A stretch of 7,809 bases of DNA from Acidimicrobiaceae bacterium. GTDB taxonomy: Bacteria > Actinomycetota > Acidimicrobiia > Acidimicrobiales > Palsa-688. Made by a program: the position numbers and the translations under genes. Position 1 is the stretch's first letter. Every line of letters starts with the position of its first letter. The notes under the pieces are model-generated. The model was not told the origin of the DNA, searched no databases, and saw nothing but the letters and a program-made list of their open reading frames with translations. Positions 1 to 5,745 of the stretch are shown here, in pieces. Location of the stretch: NCBI GenBank assembly GCA_009785715.1, contig WQVT01000093.1:1-7809 (forward strand), read 5' to 3'.

Positions 1-1
1 C

Positions 2-1003
2 GACGTCGAGTCCCCGACGGCCGCCCTGGTCTTCTGCCGCACCCGGGAGGAAGTCGACCAGCTGACCGAGACGCTGAACGGCCGCGGCTACCGCGCCGAG
101 GCGCTGCACGGCGGGATGGGCCAGGAGCAGCGCGACCGGGTGATGGGTCGGCTTCGGGCGGGCACCGCCGATTTGTTGATCGCCACCGATGTCGCCGCCC
201 GGGGACTCGACGTGGAGCAACTCACCCATGTCGTGAACTACGAGGTTCCGTCCTCTCCCGAGTCCTACGTGCACCGGATCGGGCGCGTCGGCCGGGCCGG
301 CCGGGAGGGGGTCGCCATCACCCTCGCCGAGCCGCGGGAACACCGGATGCTGAAGACCATCGAGCGGGTCACCAAGCGCCAGATCCCGATCGCCAAGGTC
401 CCGACCGTCGACGACCTGCGCGCCCGGCGCCTCGAGCTGACGCGCGACGCCCTCCGCGAGGTGATCCTGGACGAGGACCTCGACCATTTCCGGGTCGTCG
501 TGGAATCCCTGGCCGACGAGTTCGATCTGATGGAGGTGGCGCTGGCCTCGGTGAAGCTGGCGCACGACGCCAACGGAAACGCGGAAGACGACGAGGAGAT
601 CCCCGAGGTCTCGATGCGCTTCGACCGCGGCCGGCGCGAGGGCGGCAGAGGGCGCTACGACCGTTACGGCCGGGACGACCGCTACCGCGACGATGACGAC
701 GGGCGCGAGGGGCGCGGCGGGGATCGCTACGGCCGGGGCCCGGCGGCGGGGATGACGCGGCTGTTCGTCGGCGCCGGACGGGAGTCGGGGATCCGCCCGC
801 AGGACCTGGTCGGCGCCATCGCCGGCGAGTCCGGCCTCGCCGGGAGGGAGATCGGGGCCATCGACATCGCCCCACGGTTCTCGCTGGTGGACGTTCCGGA
901 ATCGGCGGCGGACGATGTCATCGCCGCGCTCCGGGGCAGCACCATCAAGGGCAAACGGGTGACGATCCGCCGCGAGCGGGACCAGGGCCGCCAGCGGGGC
1001 TGA
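2..1003 (+). CDS. DEAD-box ATP-dependent RNA helicase, C-terminal part (5' end outside window)
   Basis: The frame is open from the left edge and ends at TGA 1001-1003, giving 333 visible residues: helicase domain 2 plus tail. Seen in order: motif IV (ALVFCRT, about residues 8-14), the GMGQEQR segment (about 38-45), motif V TDVAARGLD (62-70) and motif VI HRIGRVGRAG (91-100). These are the ATP- and RNA-contacting motifs of DEAD-box helicases. An acidic stretch and an RG/RY/D-rich linker (about 197-246) follow, then a compact domain beginning MTRLFVGAG (about 251-324) that resembles the DbpA/DeaD-type RNA-binding domain. This layout fits the DeaD/CsdA group, cytoplasmic enzymes that unwind structured RNA in ribosome assembly, mRNA decay or cold adaptation. 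The Q motif, Walker A and DEAD box must lie upstream of the window. The family call is firm; the exact subfamily is inferred. Confidence 0.95.
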   Translation, partial: DVESPTAALVFCRTREEVDQLTETLNGRGYRAEALHGGMGQEQRDRVMGRLRAGTADLLIATDVAARGLDVEQLTHVVNYEVPSSPESYVHRIGRVGRAGREGVAITLAEPREHRMLKTIERVTKRQIPIAKVPTVDDLRARRLELTRDALREVILDEDLDHFRVVVESLADEFDLMEVALASVKLAHDANGNAEDDEEIPEVSMRFDRGRREGGRGRYDRYGRDDRYRDDDDGREGRGGDRYGRGPAAGMTRLFVGAGRESGIRPQDLVGAIAGESGLAGREIGAIDIAPRFSLVDVPESAADDVIAALRGSTIKGKRVTIRRERDQGRQRG

Positions 1004-1020
1004 GCGTCCCCGCTCAGCTC
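997..1020. terminator. Hairpin over two convergent stop codons, possible bidirectional terminator
   Basis: GGGCTGAGCG (997-1006) pairs with CGCTCAGCTC (1011-1020) around a TCCC loop: ten pairs with one G-T wobble. The stem contains the helicase TGA (1001-1003) and the facing minus-strand TGA (complement of 1014-1016). There is no T-run on either side, so it is not a canonical intrinsic terminator. Its place between convergent genes makes a terminator or transcript 3'-end stabiliser plausible. Confidence 0.5.
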
Positions 1021-1262
1021 GTCGGGCGAATCGAGCTCAAGATGGCCTCGGCCACCGTCGGCTCGGCGCCGAGGCCGATCGCGATGGAGATCCGCCGGTT
1101 CCCGTTGGTCGCGGTCACGTCGGCTTCCATCGCGTAGGACCCGACGGGGCCCGGGCCGAGCAGGGTGAGGGTGAGCCGGCCGGTCCGCCGCAGCCGCTGC
1201 ACCGGACCGGGGAGGCCCATTTGGTCAACGACGTAGGGCTGCAGCCATACGCCGTTGACCAT
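1014..1262 (-). CDS. Hypothetical protein, probable C-terminal remnant (82 aa)
   Basis: This is an 82-residue frame running from ATG 1262 to TGA at 1016-1014. I do not recognise a family. It begins inside a large palindrome, then reads through a mixed beta-like stretch (RLTLTLLGPGPVGSY, then alternating hydrophobic residues around RRISIAIGLG) to an ending AILSSIRPTS. That kind of ending is seen at the C-terminus of larger secreted or membrane-anchored actinobacterial proteins, which is a resemblance only. Its start overlaps the end of the truncated sigma-factor frame by 38 bases in another frame, and its stop sits in a hairpin shared with the helicase stop, as for a real gene end. The likeliest reading is the tail of a gene that once followed the sigma factor, its front lost by deletion. 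No ribosome binding site was found at 1262. It could also be an unexpressed frame. Confidence 0.4.
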   Translation of the reverse strand: MVNGVWLQPYVVDQMGLPGPVQRLRRTGRLTLTLLGPGPVGSYAMEADVTATNGNRRISIAIGLGAEPTVAEAILSSIRPTS

Positions 1263-1266
1263 GGGC
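1215..1266. repeat. Large imperfect palindrome (about 52 bases)
   Basis: The core spans 1223-1260, centred between 1241 and 1242 on GGCTGCAGCC. Of 19 mirrored pairs, 17 are complementary; the mismatches are 1236/1247 and 1231/1252. After a two-base TT bulge at 1221-1222, GCCCAT (1215-1220) pairs with ATGGGC (1261-1266), making 23 of 25 pairs. It lies exactly where the sigma-factor-like sequence ends and the 82-residue frame begins. It has essentially no loop, so it is more like a cruciform-type palindrome or a rearrangement scar than a terminator. Confidence 0.75.
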
Positions 1267-1488
1267 GATTTGCCGCCGGCGGAGGGTGCGGCGCAGGACG
1301 TTCAGGGCGACGGTCTGGACCCATCCACCGGGCGCAGTCATTTGCGCCACGGATGGCCACCGTTCGAGGGCCCGGGCGAAGGCTTCATCCGTCGCGTCGC
1401 GAGCGGCGTCGAGGTCTCCGGAGAGCGCCGTGCAGGCGGCCAGGACGCGTGGGTGCTGCGCGCGGTACCAGGCCTCGAACTCGACCAT
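1225..1488 (-). CDS. Truncated ECF-type RNA polymerase sigma factor (region 2 only), probable pseudogene
   Basis: The 87 residues match sigma-70 region 2. EFEAWYRAQHPRVLAACTAL (residues 3-22) fits region 2.1, DEAFARALERWP (34-45) fits region 2.2, and GGWVQTVALNVLRRTLRRRQ (54-73) fits 2.3-2.4, which bind core polymerase and melt the -10 element. ECF factors usually run to 160-200 residues with a region 4 helix-turn-helix that reads the -35 element. Here the frame stops 14 residues after region 2, inside the palindrome, and region 4 is absent. I chose ATG 1488 because GGAAG lies five bases upstream; a TTG at 1500 would add four residues. It follows the binding-protein gene by 63 bases in the same direction, with a hairpin between. 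It is probably inactivated by a deletion that joined it to the 82-residue frame. A functional region-2-only protein is less likely. Confidence 0.65.
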   Translation of the reverse strand: MVEFEAWYRAQHPRVLAACTALSGDLDAARDATDEAFARALERWPSVAQMTAPGGWVQTVALNVLRRTLRRRQIAHGQRRMAAALRR

Positions 1489-1524
1489 CAACGCTTCCAA
1501 GTCACCGGGAACCGAGAATGTTCA

Positions 1525-1541
1525 CCGTGGCGGCGCCACGG
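1525..1541 (-). terminator. GC-rich hairpin after the binding-protein gene
   Basis: CCGTGGC (1525-1531) and GCCACGG (1535-1541) form seven perfect pairs around a three-base loop, starting 10 bases beyond the binding-protein stop codon on the minus strand. There is no T-tract, so it is at best a weak or factor-dependent terminator, or an mRNA 3'-end stabiliser separating that gene from the sigma remnant. Confidence 0.4.
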
Positions 1542-1551
1542 AAACGAGCGG

Positions 1552-3117
1552 TCAGCTCATCCAGGCGTCCTGCCAGAGGGGGAACTCCCGCGGGGCGCTG
1601 ACCCCGGGGCCGTGCGCCGACTTGGCGGTGAAGTTGTGCAGCGGGACCAGGTAGGTGAAGGGAAGCAGCGCGTGCTCGCTCAGGTACCGGTCCACCTGCT
1701 TGTAGGTGGCGACCTGCTTGCCCATCGCCGTGGTCGCCGCGGCGCCGTCGATCAGATGGTCGAGGGCCGGGGACTTGATGCCGGTGAAGGGCCCCGTCGA
1801 GTAGTAGCGCCAGTAGGAACCCCCCGTGCCCTCGGCGGGGTTGATCCCACCGGCCCCCTGGAACAACGCCTGCCAGGTGTTGGCCTTGTAGGCCTGCAGG
1901 AGCGGCACGATGGTCGGGAACACGGTGAGGCTCACCTTGATGCCGGCCTGTTGCCACTCGCTCTGCAGCGCCTCAGATTCGGTGGCCGCCGCTCCCATCG
2001 CCGTTCCGAGGGTGATCGACATCCCCCCGAGCCCCGAAACCAGGGCCTTCGCCTTTGCCGGGCTGTAGGTCCGGTAGCCCGGAACGGTCGGTTGATAGAA
2101 GGCATTGCCGGGCAGGCTGGGCGATTGGATGACCGTTCCGGTCCCGTAGCTCAGGGCCTTGCTGAGCGCCGGAGCGTCGGTGGCGTAGTAGATCGCCTCG
2201 CGGGCGGCCAGCTTGTTGAAGGGGGCGATGGTCGTGTTGAGCTGGATGGCGCCCACCCCGCTGCGCCCGACGACCTCACTCACGACGAGGCTCTTCCGAG
2301 CCTGCGGGACGAGGGAGGACGTGGCCACGTTCTCCGCCATCTGCGCGTTGCCGGCGAGCACCGCCTCGTAGCCGCTCTCATCGCTGCCGATCGACTTGAA
2401 GGTCAGGGAGCTCAGGTAGGGATGCCCCGCCTGCCAGTAGGTCGGGTTCTTCTTCAGGGACAACACCGAGTTGTAGGTGTCGCTCACCACCTCGAACGGC
2501 CCCGCGCCGACGGGCGTCTTGGCGAAGGCCTTCTCGCCCATCTTCGCGATCGCCGTCGGCGAAGCGATCCAGTTCGGCGCCTGGCCGGGGAAGGCGCCGA
2601 TGATCGGTGAGAAGGGCTTCGTCAGATTGAGCACGACCGTGTAGCTGTCTGGCGTGGTCACCGACGCCACCGGGAAGCTCGAGTCGCAGATGCAAGCGTT
2701 CTTCGGGTCCAGGTCCCGCCTGAGGTTGAAGGCGACGGCGGCGGCGTTGAACGGGGTGCCGTCGGAGAACTTCACGCCGTGGCGCAGGTCGATCTTCAAC
2801 GTCTTGGCCCCGTCGGAGAAGGAGTAGCCGGTGGCCAGGTCCGGCGACACGGTGCCGTTGTTGTTCTGGGTGAAGAGGTCCCCGTAGATCGCATCCATGA
2901 AGGGGGCGTCGGCGAGATCCGAGGGGTCGGTGGCCGGGTCCAGCCCGCTGGCCCAGCTGGCGGCGTCCGAGGATTCGAGGACCGTCATCGCCCCGCCCTT
3001 CACCGGTGTCGCGCCCGGGATCGAGGCGCCCGCCGATCCGCTGCCGCCTAGGGCCGAGATCGTGCCCACGAGGGCCACTCCCAAGACTCCGGCGACGGCC
3101 CGCTTCCACCTGTGCAT
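1552..3117 (-). CDS. ABC transporter solute-binding protein, family 5 (peptide/nickel type)
   Basis: The 521 residues match the length of DppA/OppA-type extracytoplasmic binding proteins, which deliver peptides or other solutes to an ABC importer. Residues 1-30 form a Sec signal peptide: MHRWKR, then a hydrophobic core, then a small-residue region ending GSAGAS. Family signs include LATGYSFSDGAKTLKIDLRH (94-113) with KFSDGTPFNAAAVAFNLRRD (116-135), TPVGAGPFEV (201-210) and LKKNPTYW (221-228). No cysteine follows the signal core, so the usual lipobox of Gram-positive binding proteins is missing and the protein may be freely secreted. Two cysteines sit close together (Cys142, Cys144). ATG 3117 was chosen because the signal peptide begins there; the same frame stays open far upstream only as antisense to other genes. 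No permease or ATPase gene is in the window, so the ligand and partners are unknown. It is divergent from the oxidoreductase gene. Confidence 0.9.
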   Translation of the reverse strand: MHRWKRAVAGVLGVALVGTISALGGSGSAGASIPGATPVKGGAMTVLESSDAASWASGLDPATDPSDLADAPFMDAIYGDLFTQNNNGTVSPDLATGYSFSDGAKTLKIDLRHGVKFSDGTPFNAAAVAFNLRRDLDPKNACICDSSFPVASVTTPDSYTVVLNLTKPFSPIIGAFPGQAPNWIASPTAIAKMGEKAFAKTPVGAGPFEVVSDTYNSVLSLKKNPTYWQAGHPYLSSLTFKSIGSDESGYEAVLAGNAQMAENVATSSLVPQARKSLVVSEVVGRSGVGAIQLNTTIAPFNKLAAREAIYYATDAPALSKALSYGTGTVIQSPSLPGNAFYQPTVPGYRTYSPAKAKALVSGLGGMSITLGTAMGAAATESEALQSEWQQAGIKVSLTVFPTIVPLLQAYKANTWQALFQGAGGINPAEGTGGSYWRYYSTGPFTGIKSPALDHLIDGAAATTAMGKQVATYKQVDRYLSEHALLPFTYLVPLHNFTAKSAHGPGVSAPREFPLWQDAWMS

Positions 3118-3130
3118 GCCCAGACCCCCA

Positions 3131-3163
3131 TAACTTTGTCTGCCAGATTGTGCACCAGATTGT
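3131..3163 (-). promoter_or_regulatory. 12-base-spaced direct repeats upstream of the binding-protein gene
   Basis: On the plus strand CCAGATTGT occurs at 3143-3151 and again exactly at 3155-3163. A weaker unit TAACTTTGT is in the same 12-base register at 3131-3139 (5 of 9 matches), and a 7-of-9 copy, ACGGATTGT, lies farther off at 3220-3228. The units sit 14 to 46 bases upstream of the binding-protein start codon, where a promoter or operator would lie. Tandem sites about one helical turn apart fit a regulator binding side by side. No specific regulator is identified, and chance repetition cannot be excluded. Confidence 0.4.
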
Positions 3164-3180
3164 CCCGAGCGCGCCAGCAT

Positions 3181-3192
3181 CTCACACGTGAG
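3181..3192. promoter_or_regulatory. Short inverted repeat CTCAC-AC-GTGAG in the divergent intergenic region
   Basis: CTCAC and GTGAG form a five-base inverted repeat around AC, midway between the divergent binding-protein and oxidoreductase genes. It could be a small operator half-site pair, but five pairs is little evidence. Confidence 0.2.
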
Positions 3193-3240
3193 CACGATGA
3201 ACCCGGACACCATTCGGCAACGGATTGTTTTGTCGGAGCG

Positions 3241-3270
3241 GTGACGACTGAGGCGATTCCCAGATATACG
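3241..3270 (+). promoter_or_regulatory. Candidate sigma-70-like promoter for the oxidoreductase gene
   Basis: GTGACG (3241-3246) and TATACG (3265-3270) are 18 bases apart, each matching four of six consensus -35 and -10 bases. This would give a leader of about 60 bases before the ATG at 3340. The surrounding region is visibly more AT-rich than the coding DNA. It competes with the leaderless reading of TAGCCT at 3327-3332. Confidence 0.3.
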
Positions 3271-3326
3271 GTCAGAGATTCGTCGGGTGATTTCACGCGC
3301 CTCGCGGCCGCGCAGGTGGCGCAAGA

Positions 3327-3332
3327 TAGCCT
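3327..3332 (+). promoter_or_regulatory. Possible leaderless -10 element (TAGCCT) of the oxidoreductase gene
   Basis: TAGCCT fits the TANNNT form and ends seven bases before ATG 3340, and no clear Shine-Dalgarno sequence lies between. This is the spacing expected if transcription starts at the start codon, as is common in actinobacteria. There is no obvious -35 element. Confidence 0.3.
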
Positions 3333-3339
3333 GCGCGGC

Positions 3340-4215
3340 ATGCAGATCGGAGTGACGTACCCCCAGACCGAGCTCGGCGGGGATCCCGGAGTCGCGCGAG
3401 CCTACGCCGCCGGCGTCGAGGAGCTCGGCTACCGCTACCTCCTCGCCTACGACCACGTGGTCGGCGCCGACCCGGCCGTGCATACCGGTTGGGGGCGGGG
3501 TTACACCGTGCACACGACGTTTCATGAGCCGTTCGTGTTCTTCGGCTATCTGGCCGCCATCACGAACCTGGAGCTCGTCACCGGGGTCATCATCCTCCCG
3601 CAGCGCCAGACGGCCCTGGTCGCAAAACAGGCGGCCGAGGTGGACATCTTGAGTGGTGGGAGGCTGCGGTTCGGGGTGGGGCTCGGCTGGAACGCCGTCG
3701 AGTACGAGGCCCTCGACAAGGATTTCACGAACCGGGGGCGGCGGATCGAGGAGCAGGTCGCGCTGCTCCGCCGGCTGTGGAGCGAAGAGTCGGTCACCTT
3801 CGAGGGCACGTGGGAACGGGTGACGGGGGCCGGGATCAACCCGTTGCCGACCCAGCGGCCGATCCCGATCTGGTTCGGCGCCTCGTCTCCTGCCGCATGG
3901 CGACGGGTCGGACGCCTCGCCGACGGATGGTTCCCTCAGGTCCTGCCGGGGCAGGGTCTGGAAGAGGCGCGGGAGATCGTCGACACCGCGGCGACCGAGG
4001 CGGGGAGAGACCCGGCAACGATCCCCTTCGAGGGGCGGGTCCACTGGGCGCCCGAGGGTGGGACAGCAGCCGTGATCGACGTGGTCGGACGTTGGGAGGA
4101 GGCAGGAGCATCCCATCTGGCGATCAACACCATGGATTCGGGCCTGGCGACGGTCGATGACCACCTCTCCGTGCTGGCGGACGTCGCCAGGGGTCTCGGC
4201 CTCTCCCGCTCCTGA
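3340..4215 (+). CDS. Luciferase-like (LLM class) F420/flavin-dependent oxidoreductase
   Basis: The 291 residues fit the bacterial-luciferase-like TIM-barrel family, in the branch usually annotated as F420-dependent in actinobacteria. Seen: the first barrel strand MQIGVTYPQ (1-9), YLLAYDHV (33-40), the loop LVTGVIILPQRQ (79-90), the strongly conserved DILSGGRLRFGVGLGWN (102-118) followed by EYEAL (121-125), RRIEEQVALLRRLW (134-147), and PIPIWFGA (174-181) with RLADGWFP (192-199). These shape the cofactor pocket. The substrate cannot be told; family members oxidise or reduce diverse small molecules with F420 or FMN. ATG 3340 was chosen because MQIGVTYPQ is where homologues normally begin. An in-frame GTG at 3241 would add 33 residues with no family character. 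The TmsA-like gene starts 60 bases downstream in the same direction, but it has its own possible leaderless -10, so joint transcription is uncertain. Confidence 0.9.
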   Translation: MQIGVTYPQTELGGDPGVARAYAAGVEELGYRYLLAYDHVVGADPAVHTGWGRGYTVHTTFHEPFVFFGYLAAITNLELVTGVIILPQRQTALVAKQAAEVDILSGGRLRFGVGLGWNAVEYEALDKDFTNRGRRIEEQVALLRRLWSEESVTFEGTWERVTGAGINPLPTQRPIPIWFGASSPAAWRRVGRLADGWFPQVLPGQGLEEAREIVDTAATEAGRDPATIPFEGRVHWAPEGGTAAVIDVVGRWEEAGASHLAINTMDSGLATVDDHLSVLADVARGLGLSRS

Positions 4216-4261
4216 AGGGCGGGCCGGGAGGATGGTCTCCGAGCCTGTCGGCGGGACCGGG

Positions 4262-4267
4262 TAACTT
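4262..4267 (+). promoter_or_regulatory. Possible leaderless -10 element (TAACTT) of the FAD oxidoreductase gene
   Basis: TAACTT fits TANNNT and lies eight bases before ATG 4276, with no ribosome binding site in between. The arrangement mirrors that at 3327-3332. If real, it would start the two-gene methyl fatty acid operon separately from the upstream oxidoreductase. There is no clear -35. Confidence 0.35.
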
Positions 4268-4275
4268 CGGATGCC

Positions 4276-5703
4276 ATGTCCGTCAGGTGGAAGGACCCAG
4301 CCGTCGGCCCTCCGTCGGGGACCGGCGACCGGACCGCGGACGCCTGGGAGGCCTATCGGGCCCGGGTCGCCGCCTTGCAGGCCGCCTACGACGCCCTCCC
4401 GCCGGGTACCCCGGTGCGCCTTGCCAAGAAGACGTCGAACCTGTTCCGACCCCGGGCCGCCACCCGGGTCCCGGGACTCGACGTGGCCGCCTTCGACGGG
4501 GTGATCGAGATCGACCCCGTGGCCAGGACGGCGGACGTCCAGGGGATGACCACCTACGAGCACCTGGTCGACGCCACCCTGCCGTTCGGCCTGATGCCGC
4601 TGGTGGTGCCAGAGCTGAAGACGATCACCCTCGGGGGCGCGGTCACCGGGCTCGGGATCGAGAGCTCGTCGTGGCGCAACGGGATGCCGCACGAGTCGGT
4701 GCTCGAATTCGACGTGCTGACCGGGTCGGGGGAGGTGCTGACCGTCGGGCCGGCGGGCGAGCACGCCGACCTGTTCGCCGGCTTCCCCAATTCCTATGGC
4801 ACCCTCGGCTACGCGCTGCGCCTGAAGATCGAGCTGGAACCGACCCGTCCCTACGTCCACCTTCGCCACCTGCGCTTCGATTCCATCGCCGAGCTGGTGC
4901 CCGTGCTCGAGGCGGTCTGCCGCGACGGGGTCTGGGAGGGTGAGGCGGTTGCTTTCGTCGACGGGACCGTGTTCGGCCGCGACGAGCTGTACCTGACGCT
5001 CGGCTCTTGGGCCGGATCCGCCCCTTTTGCCAGTGACTACACCCGCTCCGGGATCTACTACCGCTCCATCCAGGCCCGCACCGAGGACTATCTGACCGTC
5101 CGGGACTACCTGTGGCGTTGGGACACCGACTGGTTCTGGTGCTCGCGGGCGTTCGGGGTGCAGCGGCCGTGGGTCAGGCGGCTGCTCGGCCCGGGGGTCC
5201 TGCGATCCGACACGTACTGGCGGATCCTCCACCTCGAGGAGCGCTTCGGTGTCAAGGCCCGGCTCGACCGCTGGCGGGGCCTGCCCGAGCGGGAGAGCGT
5301 GGTGCAGGACGTCGAGATCCCCGTCGGTCACCTGGCCGAGTTCGTCGACGGCTTCATCGAGACGATCCCGATCTCGCCGTTCTGGCTGTGCCCCCTGCAG
5401 ATCCGCAGACCCGGCGCCCGTTCGGACCTGTACCCACTCGACCCGTCCGAGCTGTACGTCAACGTGGGGTTCTGGTCGACCGTGCCCCTGGCGGCAGGCA
5501 AGGACCGTGCCTGGCACAACCGCTGGGTCGAGGACGAGGTCGACCGGCTCGACGGGCGCAAATCCCTGTACTCGACGGCGTTCTACACCGAGGAGCGGTT
5601 CTGGGAGCTCTACAACGGACCCGCCTATCGGAAGCTGAAGGATCGCTACGACCCGGACGGGCGGTTGCTCGACCTGTACGCGAAGTGCGTGCAGAGTCGC
5701 TGA
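4276..5703 (+). CDS. tmsA: FAD-binding oxidoreductase, DHCR24-like; probable 10-methylene fatty acyl reductase (TmsA-like)
   Basis: The 475 residues resemble FAD enzymes of the vanillyl-alcohol-oxidase fold and in particular DHCR24 (sterol delta-24 reductase). The FAD-binding part spans about residues 45-190, with KKTSNLFR (51-58) and TITLGGAVTGLGIESSSWRN (116-135), then HESVLEFDVLTGSGEV (139-154) and GTLGYALRLKI (175-185). The C-terminal half carries substrate-cap-like sequence and ends YRKLKDRYDPDGRLLDLYAK (451-470), typical of DHCR24-like proteins. DHCR24 reduces a C=C bond with NADPH and FAD. In actinobacteria a homologous protein beside a cyclopropane-synthase-like methyltransferase (TmsA/TmsB, also called Bfa proteins; the Rv3719/Rv3720 pair is similar) reduces 10-methylene to 10-methyl fatty acyl chains. 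The methyltransferase starts 42 bases downstream, supporting this role. The start at 4276 lacks a Shine-Dalgarno and may be leaderless. The family is firm; the exact substrate is inferred from context. Confidence 0.85.
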   Translation: MSVRWKDPAVGPPSGTGDRTADAWEAYRARVAALQAAYDALPPGTPVRLAKKTSNLFRPRAATRVPGLDVAAFDGVIEIDPVARTADVQGMTTYEHLVDATLPFGLMPLVVPELKTITLGGAVTGLGIESSSWRNGMPHESVLEFDVLTGSGEVLTVGPAGEHADLFAGFPNSYGTLGYALRLKIELEPTRPYVHLRHLRFDSIAELVPVLEAVCRDGVWEGEAVAFVDGTVFGRDELYLTLGSWAGSAPFASDYTRSGIYYRSIQARTEDYLTVRDYLWRWDTDWFWCSRAFGVQRPWVRRLLGPGVLRSDTYWRILHLEERFGVKARLDRWRGLPERESVVQDVEIPVGHLAEFVDGFIETIPISPFWLCPLQIRRPGARSDLYPLDPSELYVNVGFWSTVPLAAGKDRAWHNRWVEDEVDRLDGRKSLYSTAFYTEERFWELYNGPAYRKLKDRYDPDGRLLDLYAKCVQSR

Positions 5704-5731
5704 CCGGGTCGTGACCGTGTTGACAAAGAGG

Positions 5732-5738
5732 AGGAGGT
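5732..5738 (+). promoter_or_regulatory. Strong Shine-Dalgarno sequence (AGGAGGT) of the methyltransferase gene
   Basis: AGGAGGT ends seven bases before ATG 5746, a near-ideal match and spacing. It fixes the methyltransferase start and contrasts with the two upstream plus-strand genes, which show no such site. This suggests the gene is translated from an internal position of a two-gene message. Confidence 0.8.
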
Positions 5739-5745
5739 ACGAGAG

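Noticed and set aside
1255..2610. 451-codon plus-strand frame opposite the binding-protein gene
   Set aside because: It is antisense to a well-supported family-5 binding protein, with low-complexity arginine/glycine-rich content and no recognisable domain.
3241..3339. In-frame GTG at 3241 as a longer start for the luciferase-like enzyme
   Set aside because: The added 33 residues show no family character, GGAG is only two bases from the GTG, and MQIGVTYPQ at 3340 is the usual beginning of the fold.
4215..4275. Possible terminator between the luciferase-like gene and the FAD oxidoreductase gene
   Set aside because: Only a four-pair GGAG/CTCC stem was seen, too weak to claim.
3118..5517. Very long minus-strand open frame continuing upstream of the binding-protein gene, antisense to the two oxidoreductase genes
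   Set aside because: Its composition is arginine/proline/glycine/aspartate-rich with no family motifs, while the opposite strand carries clear enzyme signatures. Long stop-free antisense frames are expected in high-GC DNA. A normal signal peptide start is present at 3117.
5720..5725. TTGACA resembling a -35 box between the FAD oxidoreductase and methyltransferase genes
   Set aside because: A -10 box at 16-18 bases would fall on the methyltransferase start codon region, and none is present. The strong ribosome binding site nearby implies an untranslated leader, so this is probably chance.
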